Assembly: GCA_965603015.1 (NCBI GenBank)
Contig: CBFDBJ010000002.1
Coordinates: 76,229-140,228, forward strand
Reading direction: 5' to 3'
Source: JAUWTJ01 sp965603015
GTDB lineage: Bacteria > Pseudomonadota > Alphaproteobacteria > M2410
Length of the DNA: 64,000 nt
Shown here: in pieces, positions 8,198 to 16,677 of the stretch
Numbering within the stretch: the first letter of the stretch is position 1
Layout: the number at the start of each line of letters is the position of its first letter
Program-made: the position numbers and the translations under genes
The notes under the pieces: generated by a model
What the model saw: only the letters and a program-made list of their open reading frames with translations
Told to the model about the DNA's origin: nothing
Databases searched by the model: none

Positions 8198-9507
8198 CAG
8201 CAAATTCAACATTTCCATTCAGATTGAGCAGGCAGGTTGGCGGCATACCGGAGTCCTCCACCTTGCGTATCAATGAAGAAATCGCCGCACGCCGGGCATC
8301 AGGGGAAACCATTTGTCATATGGGCTTTGGCGAATCCCCCTTCCCGGTTCCGGCGCGCATTGCAAAAGCCCTCGCCGATGCCGCCGGATCAAACAGCTAT
8401 CCGCCCACGCTGGGCCTGCCGGGCCTGAGAGACAAAGCCCTTGCGTATTTCTCGAACCGCCTGTCGTTCACCGCCGACGGCCTGAGTGCCATGGTTGGTC
8501 CGGGGAGCAAGGATCTGATCTTCGCCGCCCAGATGGCAATCGAGGGCGACGTTCTGTTGCCAACGCCGTCGTGGGTCTCTTATGCGCCGCAAGCAAAACT
8601 TGCCGGAACCAATGCGATCAAGATTCCAACGCAGGCGTCCAACCATCACAGGATGTCCGGCAAGCTCATTAGAGAAACGATTTTGCAGGCCCGGGCAAAG
8701 GGACTCAATCCGAAAAAAATCATCCTGAATTACCCGAACAATCCGACCGGACTTGGCATTGCCGGGCAGGACCTGCAGGACATCGCGGATGTCTGCCGGG
8801 AGGCCGGAATAGTTGTTATTTCGGACGAGATATATTCCCTCATCGCCCACGGCGGACCGCACCGAAGCATTGCCGGGTTTTACCCCGAAGGCACCATCGT
8901 CACCACCGGCCTGTCAAAGCACCTGTCGCTCGGAGGGTATCGGATCGGTTTTGCTTTCATACCCAACACCCTGGACGGACTTATGCCCGCCATGCGTGCC
9001 ATCGCAAGTGAAACCTGGTCCTGCGTCAGCCACCCGGTTCAGCACGCCGCCATCGCCGCAGTGGAGGAGCACGACGACATTGAGGCACACATCGCCCTCT
9101 GCACGAAGATCCACGGCATGGTCACGAACTATGCGCGCGACCGACTTATCGCAGCAGGCATTGAGTATCCGCCTCTGGCGGGCGGCTTCTATCTCTACCC
9201 CGATGTCACCGAACATGCCGCTGACCTCGCCGCGGCCTACGGTGTGAGCTCAAGTCAAGAGCTGGCGGCGGATTTGTTATCGCGAGCATCCGTAGCAACC
9301 CTGCCGGGGACTGACTTTGGCGATGCCGAACAGGTTCTCTCCCTCAGACTGGCAATCACCGACTATGACGGCGCTGAAGCGCTTGAACGCCTCATCTCCC
9401 ATCCGGATATGGACCAGGATCAATTTGTCAAAACGGCCTGCCCCCGCATCGTGCGCGCATGTGATAGTCTTATCGAATACTTTGCTGCGGCGGCCGGTAA
9501 CCGATAA
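8194..9507 (+). CDS. PLP-dependent class I/II aminotransferase
   Basis: 437 residues, fold type I. Clear motifs are NYPNNPTG at about 179-186, the cofactor aspartate in SDEIYS at about 210-215, the Schiff-base lysine Lys242 in GLSKHLSLGGYRIG, and a phosphate-binding Arg250. These are the hallmarks of aspartate/aromatic aminotransferases that move an amino group between an amino acid and a 2-oxo acid. A C-terminal extension of about 60 residues after the domain is longer than in typical family members. It overlaps the regulator by four bases and is followed after 19 bases by the secreted hydrolase, so it is the second gene of an operon that ends in a GMC oxidoreductase. The amino donor is not deducible. 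Confidence 0.9.
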   Translation: MTANSTFPFRLSRQVGGIPESSTLRINEEIAARRASGETICHMGFGESPFPVPARIAKALADAAGSNSYPPTLGLPGLRDKALAYFSNRLSFTADGLSAMVGPGSKDLIFAAQMAIEGDVLLPTPSWVSYAPQAKLAGTNAIKIPTQASNHHRMSGKLIRETILQARAKGLNPKKIILNYPNNPTGLGIAGQDLQDIADVCREAGIVVISDEIYSLIAHGGPHRSIAGFYPEGTIVTTGLSKHLSLGGYRIGFAFIPNTLDGLMPAMRAIASETWSCVSHPVQHAAIAAVEEHDDIEAHIALCTKIHGMVTNYARDRLIAAGIEYPPLAGGFYLYPDVTEHAADLAAAYGVSSSQELAADLLSRASVATLPGTDFGDAEQVLSLRLAITDYDGAEALERLISHPDMDQDQFVKTACPRIVRACDSLIEYFAAAAGNR

Positions 9508-9526
9508 ACCGAAAGGAAGGCGATCA

Positions 9527-10303
9527 ATGACCAGTAACAAACCTTTTCGATTTTCTGCCATCATTCTTGCAGGACTTTTCGGCGCCGTGACCAACGCAAA
9601 GGCTGGGGAAGTCGACCTTTCGATCCCCACAGCTGAGCGCACCCCGCTCGCCGCCAAACTGATTGTACCCGAGGGTCCGGGGCCCTTCCCGACACTCATC
9701 ATTGCCCCGGGGGGAGGCTATGATATGGACCAGCCGCTCACGGGCAGCCTGGCCAGAGCCGCGGCAGACGCAGGGTTTGCAGCCTTGCGCTTTGACTGGC
9801 GCTTTTACAAGGAAGCCAATGCCAGGCCTTCTCAGAACCTGTCCACAGAAACCAAAGACCTGGAAGAGATCGTGGCCTTTGCAAGAAGCGATAATCGTCT
9901 TGATACAGATCGTATATTCGTTGCCGGAAAATCTCTCGGCAGCCTGGTCGCCTGGCGTGTGGCATCAGCGGACAGCGAGGTACGAGCGACCTACCTCCTG
10001 ACGCCGATTTGTAGACAGGTCGGCGACAACGGACAGAACGGCAACTATCCGGGCCTGCTCGAAACCGAAAAACCAACCGTTCTTGTTTTGGGCAACCGTG
10101 ACCCACTGTGTCCCCTGCCCAATCTCTACAAATGGCTGGGATCTGCAAACGATAACATTTCCGCCCTTGTTTTTGGCGGCAATCACGGGATGAAATTCCC
10201 CCCGGAAGCCGGCGATCTCACCGCGCAAAACGAACAAAGAGCGATTGAAGCCGTGGTCCATTGGCTGACCATCCACAATCACGATCTGGACAGCCCGCAG
10301 TGA
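9527..10303 (+). CDS. Secreted alpha/beta hydrolase (dienelactone-hydrolase-like)
   Basis: 258 residues. The ATG at 9527 was chosen because AAGGAAGG lies just upstream and because it yields a signal peptide (basic n-region, hydrophobic core, VTNAKA-G cleavage near residue 26). The fold is a small alpha/beta hydrolase with a full triad: nucleophile Ser136 in GKSLG, Asp192 in GNRDPLCP and His220 in GGNHGMKF. An oxyanion-type PGGGYD loop is at 61-66. It probably cleaves an ester or lactone in the periplasm so that the product can feed the cytoplasmic aminotransferase and GMC enzyme of the same operon. The exact substrate is unknown. Confidence 0.82.
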   Translation: MTSNKPFRFSAIILAGLFGAVTNAKAGEVDLSIPTAERTPLAAKLIVPEGPGPFPTLIIAPGGGYDMDQPLTGSLARAAADAGFAALRFDWRFYKEANARPSQNLSTETKDLEEIVAFARSDNRLDTDRIFVAGKSLGSLVAWRVASADSEVRATYLLTPICRQVGDNGQNGNYPGLLETEKPTVLVLGNRDPLCPLPNLYKWLGSANDNISALVFGGNHGMKFPPEAGDLTAQNEQRAIEAVVHWLTIHNHDLDSPQ

Positions 10304-10351
10304 TATGAAATACAAGAATAGTGCCCGAAAGCAGCACGGAAAGATTGCGTA

Positions 10352-11947
10352 ATGGAGTTTGATTATATCATCGTCGGGGCTGGCAGCGCCGGATGCGCCC
10401 TGGCCAATCGGCTGACGGCCTCTGGCCAGCACACCGTCCTTCTGCTGGAAGCCGGGATTTCGGATCGCAACCCGGCCCTCAGGATCCCGATGTTTGGCTC
10501 GGTTCTGGGTGTCGGCAATCCCAAATATGACTGGATGTATCAAACAGCGCCCGACCCGACGAGGCAGAATCGCACGGAAATCTGGCCGCGCGGCAAGATG
10601 CTCGGCGGCAGTTCTTCCATCAACGGCACGATCTATGTGCGCGGCGACCGGGACGACTACAACGCCTGGAGCCAGCTTGGCAATCAGGGCTGGTCGTTTG
10701 ATGATCTGGAACCGGTCTTCAAACGCATGGAACAGGACCGGATGGACAAAACCGGGGAACATGGCAGTGAAGGCCCCATAAAAATCCGTCCCGTTCAGGG
10801 TGCGCATGATCTTTCGCAGAAATTCGTCGAGGCCTGCGCCGAGGTCGGTGTTCCGAAAAACGCGGGCTATAACGGCGCGGTCCAGGAAGGCACTGCCATC
10901 CTGAACACCACCTCGTCGGGCCGCGTGCGCTACTCCGCCTCGCAGGCCTATTTGATGCCGGCGCGAAAACGATCAAACCTCACTGTACTGACCGGTGCAC
11001 AGGCGACCAGTATCACTATCGAAGGCAAGCGCGCAACCGGCCTCAAGTTTCGCCGCAAGGGTGCCGTGGAAACCGCAAAGGCGCACAAGGAAGTCATCCT
11101 GTGCGGCGGCTCGATCAATTCACCGCAGCTCTTGATGCTGTCCGGCATTGGTCCGGCGCAGCACCTGAAAGACAAGGGCATTGCTGTTGTGCATGACCTG
11201 CCCGGCGTCGGCGAGAACCTGCATGAACACCCCTGCCTGACCATGCAAGCCAGCATCAAGGGGCCGGCCCTGAGCGATGATATCGCCAGCATCGGCGGCA
11301 AAATGAAAGCCGGACTGCGCTGGGCGCTGAAAGGCGAAGGACCGCTGACCTCCGTGGTTTTTCAAGCGCTGGCTTTCGTCAAGACATCCAGCGAGCTGTC
11401 CTACCCGGACATTCAGATACACTTTGCCCCGCTTGGCTATGGCTCTGACGAGAACGGCGTGTTCCTGATGGAAAAACCCACCATGACCTTCCAGCCCAAT
11501 GTCAACCGTCCGCGCAGCCGGGGCCGTCTGTCGCTGGCCTCCGGCGATCCCCTGGAGCATCCGATCATCGAGGCCAATATGCTGGCCGACGACTATGACC
11601 TTCAAACGCTTGTCACCGCCGGCAAGTTCGTGCGCACGCTCTATGGCACCGATGCCCTGAAAGACCAGATCATCAACGAACGACTGCCAGGGGCAGAGAT
11701 CAACACCGACGACGAGTGGGAAAGTTTTGTCCGCAGCGCCGCCGGCCCGACCTTTCACCCCGTCGGAACCTGCAAGATGGGACCCGATGCCATGGCCGTC
11801 GTCGGCGCAGATCTGAAAGTCCACGGCGTGGACGGTCTGCGCGTCGCCGACGGCTCGATCATGCCCCAGGTGGTCAGCGGCAACACAAATGCTGCCTGCA
11901 TGATGATCGGAGAAAAGGCTGGCGATTTGATCCTCAAGGAGGCGTGA
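10352..11947 (+). CDS. GMC-family FAD oxidoreductase (choline dehydrogenase-like)
   Basis: 531 residues. The N-terminus has the dinucleotide motif VGAGSAG at 8-14 followed by LLLEAG. The GMC signature 1 region (GKMLGGSSSINGTIYVRG) and signature 2 (GGSINSPQLLMLSGIGP) are both present. The C-terminal catalytic region has FHPVGTCKMG with the active-site His, then VADGSIMPQVVSGNTNAACMMIGEKAGDLI. Such enzymes oxidise an alcohol to an aldehyde and pass electrons to the respiratory chain or oxygen. No signal peptide is present, so it acts in the cytoplasm or at the inner membrane face. It is the last gene of the RpiR operon and is convergent with a CoA transferase 27 bases away. The alcohol substrate is not evident. 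Confidence 0.92.
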   Translation: MEFDYIIVGAGSAGCALANRLTASGQHTVLLLEAGISDRNPALRIPMFGSVLGVGNPKYDWMYQTAPDPTRQNRTEIWPRGKMLGGSSSINGTIYVRGDRDDYNAWSQLGNQGWSFDDLEPVFKRMEQDRMDKTGEHGSEGPIKIRPVQGAHDLSQKFVEACAEVGVPKNAGYNGAVQEGTAILNTTSSGRVRYSASQAYLMPARKRSNLTVLTGAQATSITIEGKRATGLKFRRKGAVETAKAHKEVILCGGSINSPQLLMLSGIGPAQHLKDKGIAVVHDLPGVGENLHEHPCLTMQASIKGPALSDDIASIGGKMKAGLRWALKGEGPLTSVVFQALAFVKTSSELSYPDIQIHFAPLGYGSDENGVFLMEKPTMTFQPNVNRPRSRGRLSLASGDPLEHPIIEANMLADDYDLQTLVTAGKFVRTLYGTDALKDQIINERLPGAEINTDDEWESFVRSAAGPTFHPVGTCKMGPDAMAVVGADLKVHGVDGLRVADGSIMPQVVSGNTNAACMMIGEKAGDLILKEA

Positions 11948-11974
11948 TCAGTCCCTCAGTCATTGATGGCGGCT

Positions 11975-13153
11975 CTAGCCATCCTCGCCGGACAACAAAA
12001 CGCCTGATGCGACAAGACCGCTGATCTCGCCCTCGTCCATGGCAATCCAGTCCTTCAGCGCCGCAACATTGTGTTCGCCGCGGCGCGGCGCGCGCGACGC
12101 ACTCGTAATGCCGCTTTTGGCATCCGAGAACCTGTAGGGTGACTGGGTCGTGCGCCGCTTTTTACCCTCGCTGTCCTCGACTTCGACAAAGACGCCGCGC
12201 GCCTCGATGCTTGGCTGGGCAAACGACTCTTCGCCAAAATCGCGCACATCGCCCCAGGCAATGTTGACCTCGTCGAGTTTTGCCTTCAGCGCCAGGGCGC
12301 TCGGGAAGCTCATAATGTGATCAGCGATTGTATCGTGCCGCAGCGCAATCTTGGTCTCAAGGTCGGCGCCTTCGGGCATCTCAACCGTGAGCCCGTCCCG
12401 GTTGGAAAACACGTGCCACAGCCATTTGATATCACCGGCCAGAAATATCCGTTTTCCCTCCGGCGCATCCCAGACAAAGTTCTTGTTGTTCTGCGGCCAG
12501 ACATCATCAAGCCCGTAATTGGCAAAATCATCAGTGGCATGCAAGGCGTTGAGCATCGCCATATCAATATGCTGCCCGGTGCCTGTCCGATCTGCCATTC
12601 TGAGGGCGGCAAAAACACCGACAAGGCCGTGCAGCGATGTGTAACTGTCGCCGAGCGAGAACTGGATATCCGTTGGATGTCCGCCGGCAACCTCGGCCTG
12701 ACGCGCCTGGAGCCCCGTCTCGGCATGAAGGACGCCGGCATAGGCCGCCCGGTCGCGCTCCGGCCCGACCTGACCGAAGCCGGAAATCGACAGCATCACC
12801 AGCTTCGGGTTGACGGCGCTCAGATCCTTCCAGCCAACGCCAAACCGATCCATGATCCCGGGCCGAAAATTCTCGACGACAACATCGGCCTCCGCCACAA
12901 GCTTGTGAACCAGGTCGCGCGCGCCCTCTGCTTTGAGATCGAGGCAAATATTGCGCTTGCCAATATTCTGCTGCAAATAATAGCCGGACATCTCGCCGCT
13001 TCTGAGGCCAAAGTGCCGGGTGGTATCGCCTTCCGGCGGCTCGATTTTCAAAACATCGGCGCCGAGGTCCGACAACATGCGCGTCGCAAACGGCCCGGCC
13101 AGAACCCGTGAAAAATCAAGGACCTTAAGTCCGCTCAGTGGATAGTCTTGCAT
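11975..13153 (-). CDS. CaiB/BaiF-family (class III) CoA transferase
   Basis: 392 residues. The start ATG at 13153 has AAGGGAAGG upstream. The N-terminus is classic for the family: PLSGLKVLDFSRVLAGPFATRMLSDLGADVLKIEPPEGDTTR. It is followed by GKRNICLDLKAEGARDLVHKL, VVENFRPGIMDRFG and the segment LGDSYTSLHGLVG containing the conserved aspartate expected to form the acyl intermediate. These enzymes transfer CoA between carboxylic acids. It lies 90 bases downstream of the tyrosine phenol-lyase-like gene on the same strand, so co-transcription is likely; it could activate a carboxylate released in that pathway. The acid is unknown. Confidence 0.9.
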   Translation of the reverse strand: MQDYPLSGLKVLDFSRVLAGPFATRMLSDLGADVLKIEPPEGDTTRHFGLRSGEMSGYYLQQNIGKRNICLDLKAEGARDLVHKLVAEADVVVENFRPGIMDRFGVGWKDLSAVNPKLVMLSISGFGQVGPERDRAAYAGVLHAETGLQARQAEVAGGHPTDIQFSLGDSYTSLHGLVGVFAALRMADRTGTGQHIDMAMLNALHATDDFANYGLDDVWPQNNKNFVWDAPEGKRIFLAGDIKWLWHVFSNRDGLTVEMPEGADLETKIALRHDTIADHIMSFPSALALKAKLDEVNIAWGDVRDFGEESFAQPSIEARGVFVEVEDSEGKKRRTTQSPYRFSDAKSGITSASRAPRRGEHNVAALKDWIAMDEGEISGLVASGVLLSGEDG

Positions 13154-13243
13154 TGGTGACACCTTCCCTTGCCCCAAGAAAGACCACCCTGCGGCTCCGT
13201 GTCAACAACAGAACGCAGAACCTCCCAGGGGAAGGCGCAGGCC

Positions 13244-14641
13244 TCACCTTTCAATCGGCTGAAACCGGGCCTGGAAAAATCGCAGGTATTCAGGCTCGTA
13301 GATCATTTCAAGTCCACGGATTTCGGCCCGGCGCTCATAGACATCAAGGATCGTTTCTGCAACCACATCCATATGCGCCTGGGTATAGACCCGCCGGGGC
13401 AACGTCAGCCGAACCAACTCCAGTTTCGGGTGGCGATTTTCACCGGTTTCCGGATCACGGCCCGCCGACACGTTGCCGCGCTCCATGGTGCGAATGCCCG
13501 CCTCCTTGTAGATCTCGGCCGCCAGCGCCTGCGCCGGATATGCGTCCTGATCGACGTGTGGCAGAAACGCCCGGGCGTCGATGAAGATCGCATGCGACCC
13601 GATCGGCTTCACAATAGGCACCCCGGCGCTTTCGAGCATTTCGCCCAGATAATAAACCTGCCCGATGCGCGCCGCCTGATGAGCTTCCTCGACACTCTCC
13701 CGGATCCCCTGGGCCATCGCCTCCATGTCCCGTCCGGCCAGCCCGCCATAGGTATGCAGACCCTCATAGACGACCACAAGGTTTTGCGCCTTGAGATAGA
13801 TCTCCTCACTATTACAAGCAAAGAACCCGCCAATATTGACCAGAGAATCTTTCTTGGCCGACATCGTGCAGCCGTCCGTCAGGTTGCAAATCTCAAGCAG
13901 GATCTGTTTGACACTCTTGTCGCCCCATCCCTCTTCGCGCTGCTTGATAAAGTAGGCGTTCTCCACCGTGCGCGTCGCATCAAGCATGATGAGAATGTCG
14001 TGCTTCCGGCAAAAGGCATGCAGGTCGTGCAGATTTTGCATCGAGAACGGCTGGCCGCCAGCCATGTTCACATTGCCCTCCAGAGAGATATAGGGAATGT
14101 GATCGGCACCGACGTCACTGACCAGTTTTTCAAGCTTGCGCAGATCCACATTGCCCTTGAAGGGAAATGCGCTGCCCGGCACATGTGCCTCGTCAACAAT
14201 GACGTCGACGAACTGGCCGCCGGAAAGTTCCTGGTGCAGCCGGGTCGTGGTAAAATACATGTTGCCTGGAATAAAATCCCCGTCCTTGATGAGAATTTGC
14301 GACATCAGATTTTCCGCACCGCGGCCCTGATGCGTCGGCACGAGATATTTGTAGCCGTAATGTTCCTGTACGGACTCAACCAGATTGTAGAAATTCTCGC
14401 TGCCGGAATAAGCCTCATCGCCAAGCATCAGAGCGGCCCATTGCCGGTCACTCATGGCAGAGGTTCCACTATCGGTCAGAAGGTCAATGTAGACCTCCCG
14501 GCTGCGCAGCAGGAACGTATTGTAGCCGGCTTCCAACAGGGCGGCCTCGCGTTCCTCGCGGGTTGTCATGTGGAGGAGTTCAACGGTCTTGATCTTGTAG
14601 GGCTCGGCCCAGCTGCGCCGTACCCGTGCTGGATTGGTCAT
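13244..14641 (-). CDS. tpl: Tyrosine phenol-lyase-like beta-eliminating lyase (tryptophanase family)
   Basis: 465 residues of the tryptophanase/tyrosine phenol-lyase family, PLP enzymes that split an aromatic amino acid to pyruvate, ammonia and phenol or indole. Aligned from memory with Citrobacter tyrosine phenol-lyase at a constant offset of seven, the substrate-reading residues are of the phenol-lyase type: Thr131 (for Thr124), Arg388 in TMERG (for Arg381) and Phe455 (for Phe448). Cofactor residues are also present: Asp221 and Arg224 in DATR, and Lys263/264 in SAKKD. Tryptophanases lack that arginine. The ATG at 14641 has a weak ribosome site but gives the usual family N-terminus (EPYKIKTVE). 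An Lrp/AsnC gene diverges from it and probably senses the amino acid. Confidence 0.87.
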   Translation of the reverse strand: MTNPARVRRSWAEPYKIKTVELLHMTTREEREAALLEAGYNTFLLRSREVYIDLLTDSGTSAMSDRQWAALMLGDEAYSGSENFYNLVESVQEHYGYKYLVPTHQGRGAENLMSQILIKDGDFIPGNMYFTTTRLHQELSGGQFVDVIVDEAHVPGSAFPFKGNVDLRKLEKLVSDVGADHIPYISLEGNVNMAGGQPFSMQNLHDLHAFCRKHDILIMLDATRTVENAYFIKQREEGWGDKSVKQILLEICNLTDGCTMSAKKDSLVNIGGFFACNSEEIYLKAQNLVVVYEGLHTYGGLAGRDMEAMAQGIRESVEEAHQAARIGQVYYLGEMLESAGVPIVKPIGSHAIFIDARAFLPHVDQDAYPAQALAAEIYKEAGIRTMERGNVSAGRDPETGENRHPKLELVRLTLPRRVYTQAHMDVVAETILDVYERRAEIRGLEMIYEPEYLRFFQARFQPIER

Positions 14642-14700
14642 TTTCGTCTCGCTTTGCGGATCAGTTTGTGGTCAACACCGCAAATAGATTATTGCAAGGT

Positions 14701-14760
14701 AACTGAGGTTTCAGTTCTCATTACTTGTTTTCAGGAGAAATACTGGATAATATCTTCCAG
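14701..14760. promoter_or_regulatory. Candidate Lrp/AsnC operator region
   Basis: In the divergent gap between the lyase and the Lrp-like gene, AACTGA-GGTT-TCAGTT (14701-14716) is a perfect 6-bp inverted repeat, and CTGGA-N8-TCCAG (14743-14760) is a second one. Further TCTGG follows at about 14773. Lrp-type proteins often bind several phased inverted repeats, so this is a plausible control region. The pairing is by eye only. Confidence 0.4.
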
Positions 14761-14786
14761 ATATCTCTCTAATCTGGAACAAAGCT

Positions 14787-15263
14787 GTGTCACTAAAATT
14801 GACAAGATCCGACCTGCTGCTGCTCGATGCCCTGCAGTGCGATGCCTCAAAATCTCAACAGGAGCTCGCCGATATCGCCGGCATTTCGAAAACCTCATGC
14901 TGGCGCCGCATTCGAGAACTGGAAGACGAAGGGATCATTGCCAAACGGACCGTTCTGCTTGATCCGGAGAAACTTGACCTGACCGTGCAGGTGCTGGTCA
15001 GCGTCTCCATGGTCGCCCATGAAGACTCTGTCCGCCAGGCCTTCGAGACTCATGTCGAGGAGCTGGGCGAGGTCACGGAATGTTATTCAATATCCGGCGA
15101 CTGGGATTACATCCTCCACGTCGTCACGGACAGCATCGCGTCCTACAATCAGTTCCTCAACAAATGCCTGCTGGGGCATAAATCGGTCAGGTCCGCAAGC
15201 TCAAGCTTCTCACTGCGGCAAGTCAAATACACAACCCGCCTGCCGGTCCGAATGCATTTGTAA
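14787..15263 (+). CDS. Lrp/AsnC-family transcriptional regulator
   Basis: 158 residues starting at GTG 14787. The N-terminal 60 residues are the AsnC helix-turn-helix (LLLLDALQCDASKSQQELADIAGISKTSCWRRIRELEDEGIIAKR), with Cys and Trp in the recognition helix, as in many proteobacterial Lrp paralogues. The rest is the RAM effector domain (VLVSVSMVAHEDSVRQAFETHVEEL..., GDWDYILHVVTDSIASYNQFL). It diverges from the tyrosine phenol-lyase-like gene, 145 bases apart with two inverted repeats between, so it most likely regulates that gene in response to an aromatic amino acid. The start lacks a strong ribosome site. Confidence 0.9.
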   Translation: MSLKLTRSDLLLLDALQCDASKSQQELADIAGISKTSCWRRIRELEDEGIIAKRTVLLDPEKLDLTVQVLVSVSMVAHEDSVRQAFETHVEELGEVTECYSISGDWDYILHVVTDSIASYNQFLNKCLLGHKSVRSASSSFSLRQVKYTTRLPVRMHL

Positions 15264-15339
15264 AATCTATCCGTAGACGGCGTGCTTCGGACGCGCCCGG
15301 ACCGAATTCAAATGAGACAAGAACTGGCAGAACCGCCAA

Positions 15340-15370
15340 AAGAAAAAGGGGCCGCCGGAACGGCGACCCC
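15340..15370 (-). terminator. Rho-independent terminator after the PEP-CTERM gene
   Basis: On the minus strand, GGGGTCGCCG and CGGCGGCCCC form a stem with one T-G pair and a short loop, followed by TTTTTCTTTT. It lies about 30 bases after the PEP-CTERM stop. Confidence 0.8.
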
Positions 15371-15398
15371 AAATCTGGAATAGTCTCGAAGAAGCGGC

Positions 15399-16055
15399 TT
15401 AGACAGAACGCCGACGCCGTGTCACACCCAGACCGAAAAGGCCCAGACCGAAAAGGCCAAGAATGCCCGGTTCAGGAACCGTTCCGCCGTAAGTGATGTT
15501 GTCAATGCCGTAGACGTCATTGGCAAGGCCAACAAACGTTACGGTCGTGAAGGCCGCATCGGAAATAAAGCCAAAGAAGGAGTTCAAGCCTGATGATGCA
15601 CCAATGGCCGGCACAATAAGAATGCCATCAACATAAACTTGAGTTCGTGCAGAACTGTCATTGAAACTTTTGAAGTCTGCTCCAAAGGACGTGATTGCAT
15701 CTCCAAAGGTAAAGACAAGAGTCGCCGCCGGCGAATTATCTGTGAAAACCCTCATGTTCACTGTGCCGTTGACATCGGACTCAGATGAATCAGCCACAAC
15801 GTCAATCATGTTATAGCCGGAAGTACTTGGCGTGCCAGTCATTGAAATTACAAAGTCACCGGCATCCACAGCAGCCGTATGAAACGGGACATCTGCCACG
15901 TAGCTGTTAAAGTCCTCGATAGTGTAAGGTGCTGCTGCTGCTTCAAAAAGAGCGCGATTGTCATAACCAACCAACGCGGCATTCGCCGGCAGGCTCATCA
16001 GTCCGGTCAAGGCAACGAGACCGATGGAAAAAAGTGATACGGACGCACGGGACAT
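15399..16055 (-). CDS. PEP-CTERM sorting-domain protein
   Basis: 218 residues. The ATG at 16055 has AAGGAA eight bases upstream and gives a signal peptide ending at LPANA-A near residue 26. The C-terminus carries the exosortase sorting signal: the tripeptide context VPEPG, a hydrophobic helix rich in Gly/Leu/Phe, and a final TRRRR cluster. The middle is a beta-rich domain with many Asp, Ser, Thr and Gly (DNSPAATLVFTFGDAITSFGADFKSFN) reminiscent of carbohydrate- or polymer-associated surface proteins. It implies that the genome encodes an exosortase (EpsH) system, not visible here. It is monocistronic with its own terminator. Confidence 0.88.
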   Translation of the reverse strand: MSRASVSLFSIGLVALTGLMSLPANAALVGYDNRALFEAAAAPYTIEDFNSYVADVPFHTAAVDAGDFVISMTGTPSTSGYNMIDVVADSSESDVNGTVNMRVFTDNSPAATLVFTFGDAITSFGADFKSFNDSSARTQVYVDGILIVPAIGASSGLNSFFGFISDAAFTTVTFVGLANDVYGIDNITYGGTVPEPGILGLFGLGLFGLGVTRRRRSV

Positions 16056-16281
16056 GAAAGTATTCCTTGAAATTGATGGTTCGAAGATAATTCTTATAAT
16101 CATTACGAACCTAGCAAGTGTTGCGCCACACAGAATAGCGCAGTAAAATCAAGGTGTTAACTTTCTGAGCCCATAGACGTTGCACCAAAGCGTAAAGAAT
16201 CCTGACGTTTTTAGGTATGGCTGAGAGATTTCAAGGAATTAAACCATGCGATAAACAGGTTTGCTGCGGGGCTGTATGTTC
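16056..16281. other. Gene-free stretch upstream of the PEP-CTERM gene
   Basis: These 226 bases hold the presumed PEP-CTERM promoter region (AT-rich, with TTCTTATAATCATTA near 16090) and lead into the repeat zone. No coding frame is convincing. Confidence 0.4.
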
Positions 16282-16336
16282 TGGTGGAGCCAGACAGGAT
16301 CGAGCCCGCCTGAAATGCAACGCATTTCGAGCCGCC
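16282..16336. repeat. tRNA 3'-end-like repeat with hairpin, copy B
   Basis: Same orientation and same 55-bp length as copy A at 1597-1651, about 48/55 identical by eye. It starts with TGGTGGAGCC (the complement of a GGCTCCACCA tRNA end), has a T-loop-like GATCGAGCC, and ends in the same GAAATGC-AAC-GCATTTC hairpin and GAGCCGCC. The tRNA part is degenerate (T-stem does not pair). Confidence 0.6.
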
Positions 16337-16418
16337 ACGATGTTACCTGGAGATGTTCAGTGCTTTTGAAAGATCTGGTGGTGGATGCAGTCTGGAGCGA
16401 ACCCGTCTCCGCCGGATT

Positions 16419-16582
16419 TCCCTGATAAACAGGGATTTACAGGGAAGATTCGCAGTTTTGGTCGGATTCCATTGAAATTTCCGCGATTAGTGCAGCAAGA
16501 ACAGTGGCTTGCAGGAAAATTCCCTGAAAAGATAACAGGGAACTTTATTCAGCTAACAGGGAAATAATTCTGCAGAACAGGG
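16419..16582. repeat. Cluster of ACAGGGAA repeats
   Basis: The motif ACAGGGA(A/T) and its complement TTCCCTG recur many times here (for example near 16420, 16433, 16440, 16525, 16539, 16556 and 16575). It is non-coding. A short piece of the same kind lies at 42210-42240 beside an insertion-sequence remnant. Similar CAGGGAA-rich blocks are, as I recall, common next to integrated elements in Alphaproteobacteria, but I cannot verify that here. Confidence 0.55.
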
Positions 16583-16642
16583 AAAATCTCTTGAAGATCA
16601 GGCAATCCTGCAATTTCGATCCCGACTTCTACTTTGACTTCC

Positions 16643-16671
16643 TTGATTAAGTTATCATTTACTGATAACAC
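16643..16671 (+). promoter_or_regulatory. Candidate autoregulated promoter of the toxin-antitoxin pair
   Basis: A perfect inverted repeat GTTATCA-TTTAC-TGATAAC lies at 16651-16669, nine bases before the toxin ATG. It overlaps a possible promoter: TTGATT (16643-16648), 17-base spacer, TAACAC (16666-16671). If this promoter is right the mRNA would start almost at the ATG, which would explain why no ribosome binding site is visible. Confidence 0.45.
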
Positions 16672-16677
16672 TGCAGT

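Noticed and set aside
12317..13111. A 264-codon frame on the plus strand
   Set aside because: Antisense of the CaiB-family CoA transferase.
13169..14962. A 597-codon frame on the plus strand
   Set aside because: It is the antisense of the well-supported tyrosine phenol-lyase-like gene; its composition is atypical and no family is recognisable.
16282..16336. A functional tRNA or tmRNA at the copy B repeat
   Set aside because: The T-stem does not pair and no 5' acceptor or D-arm is present.
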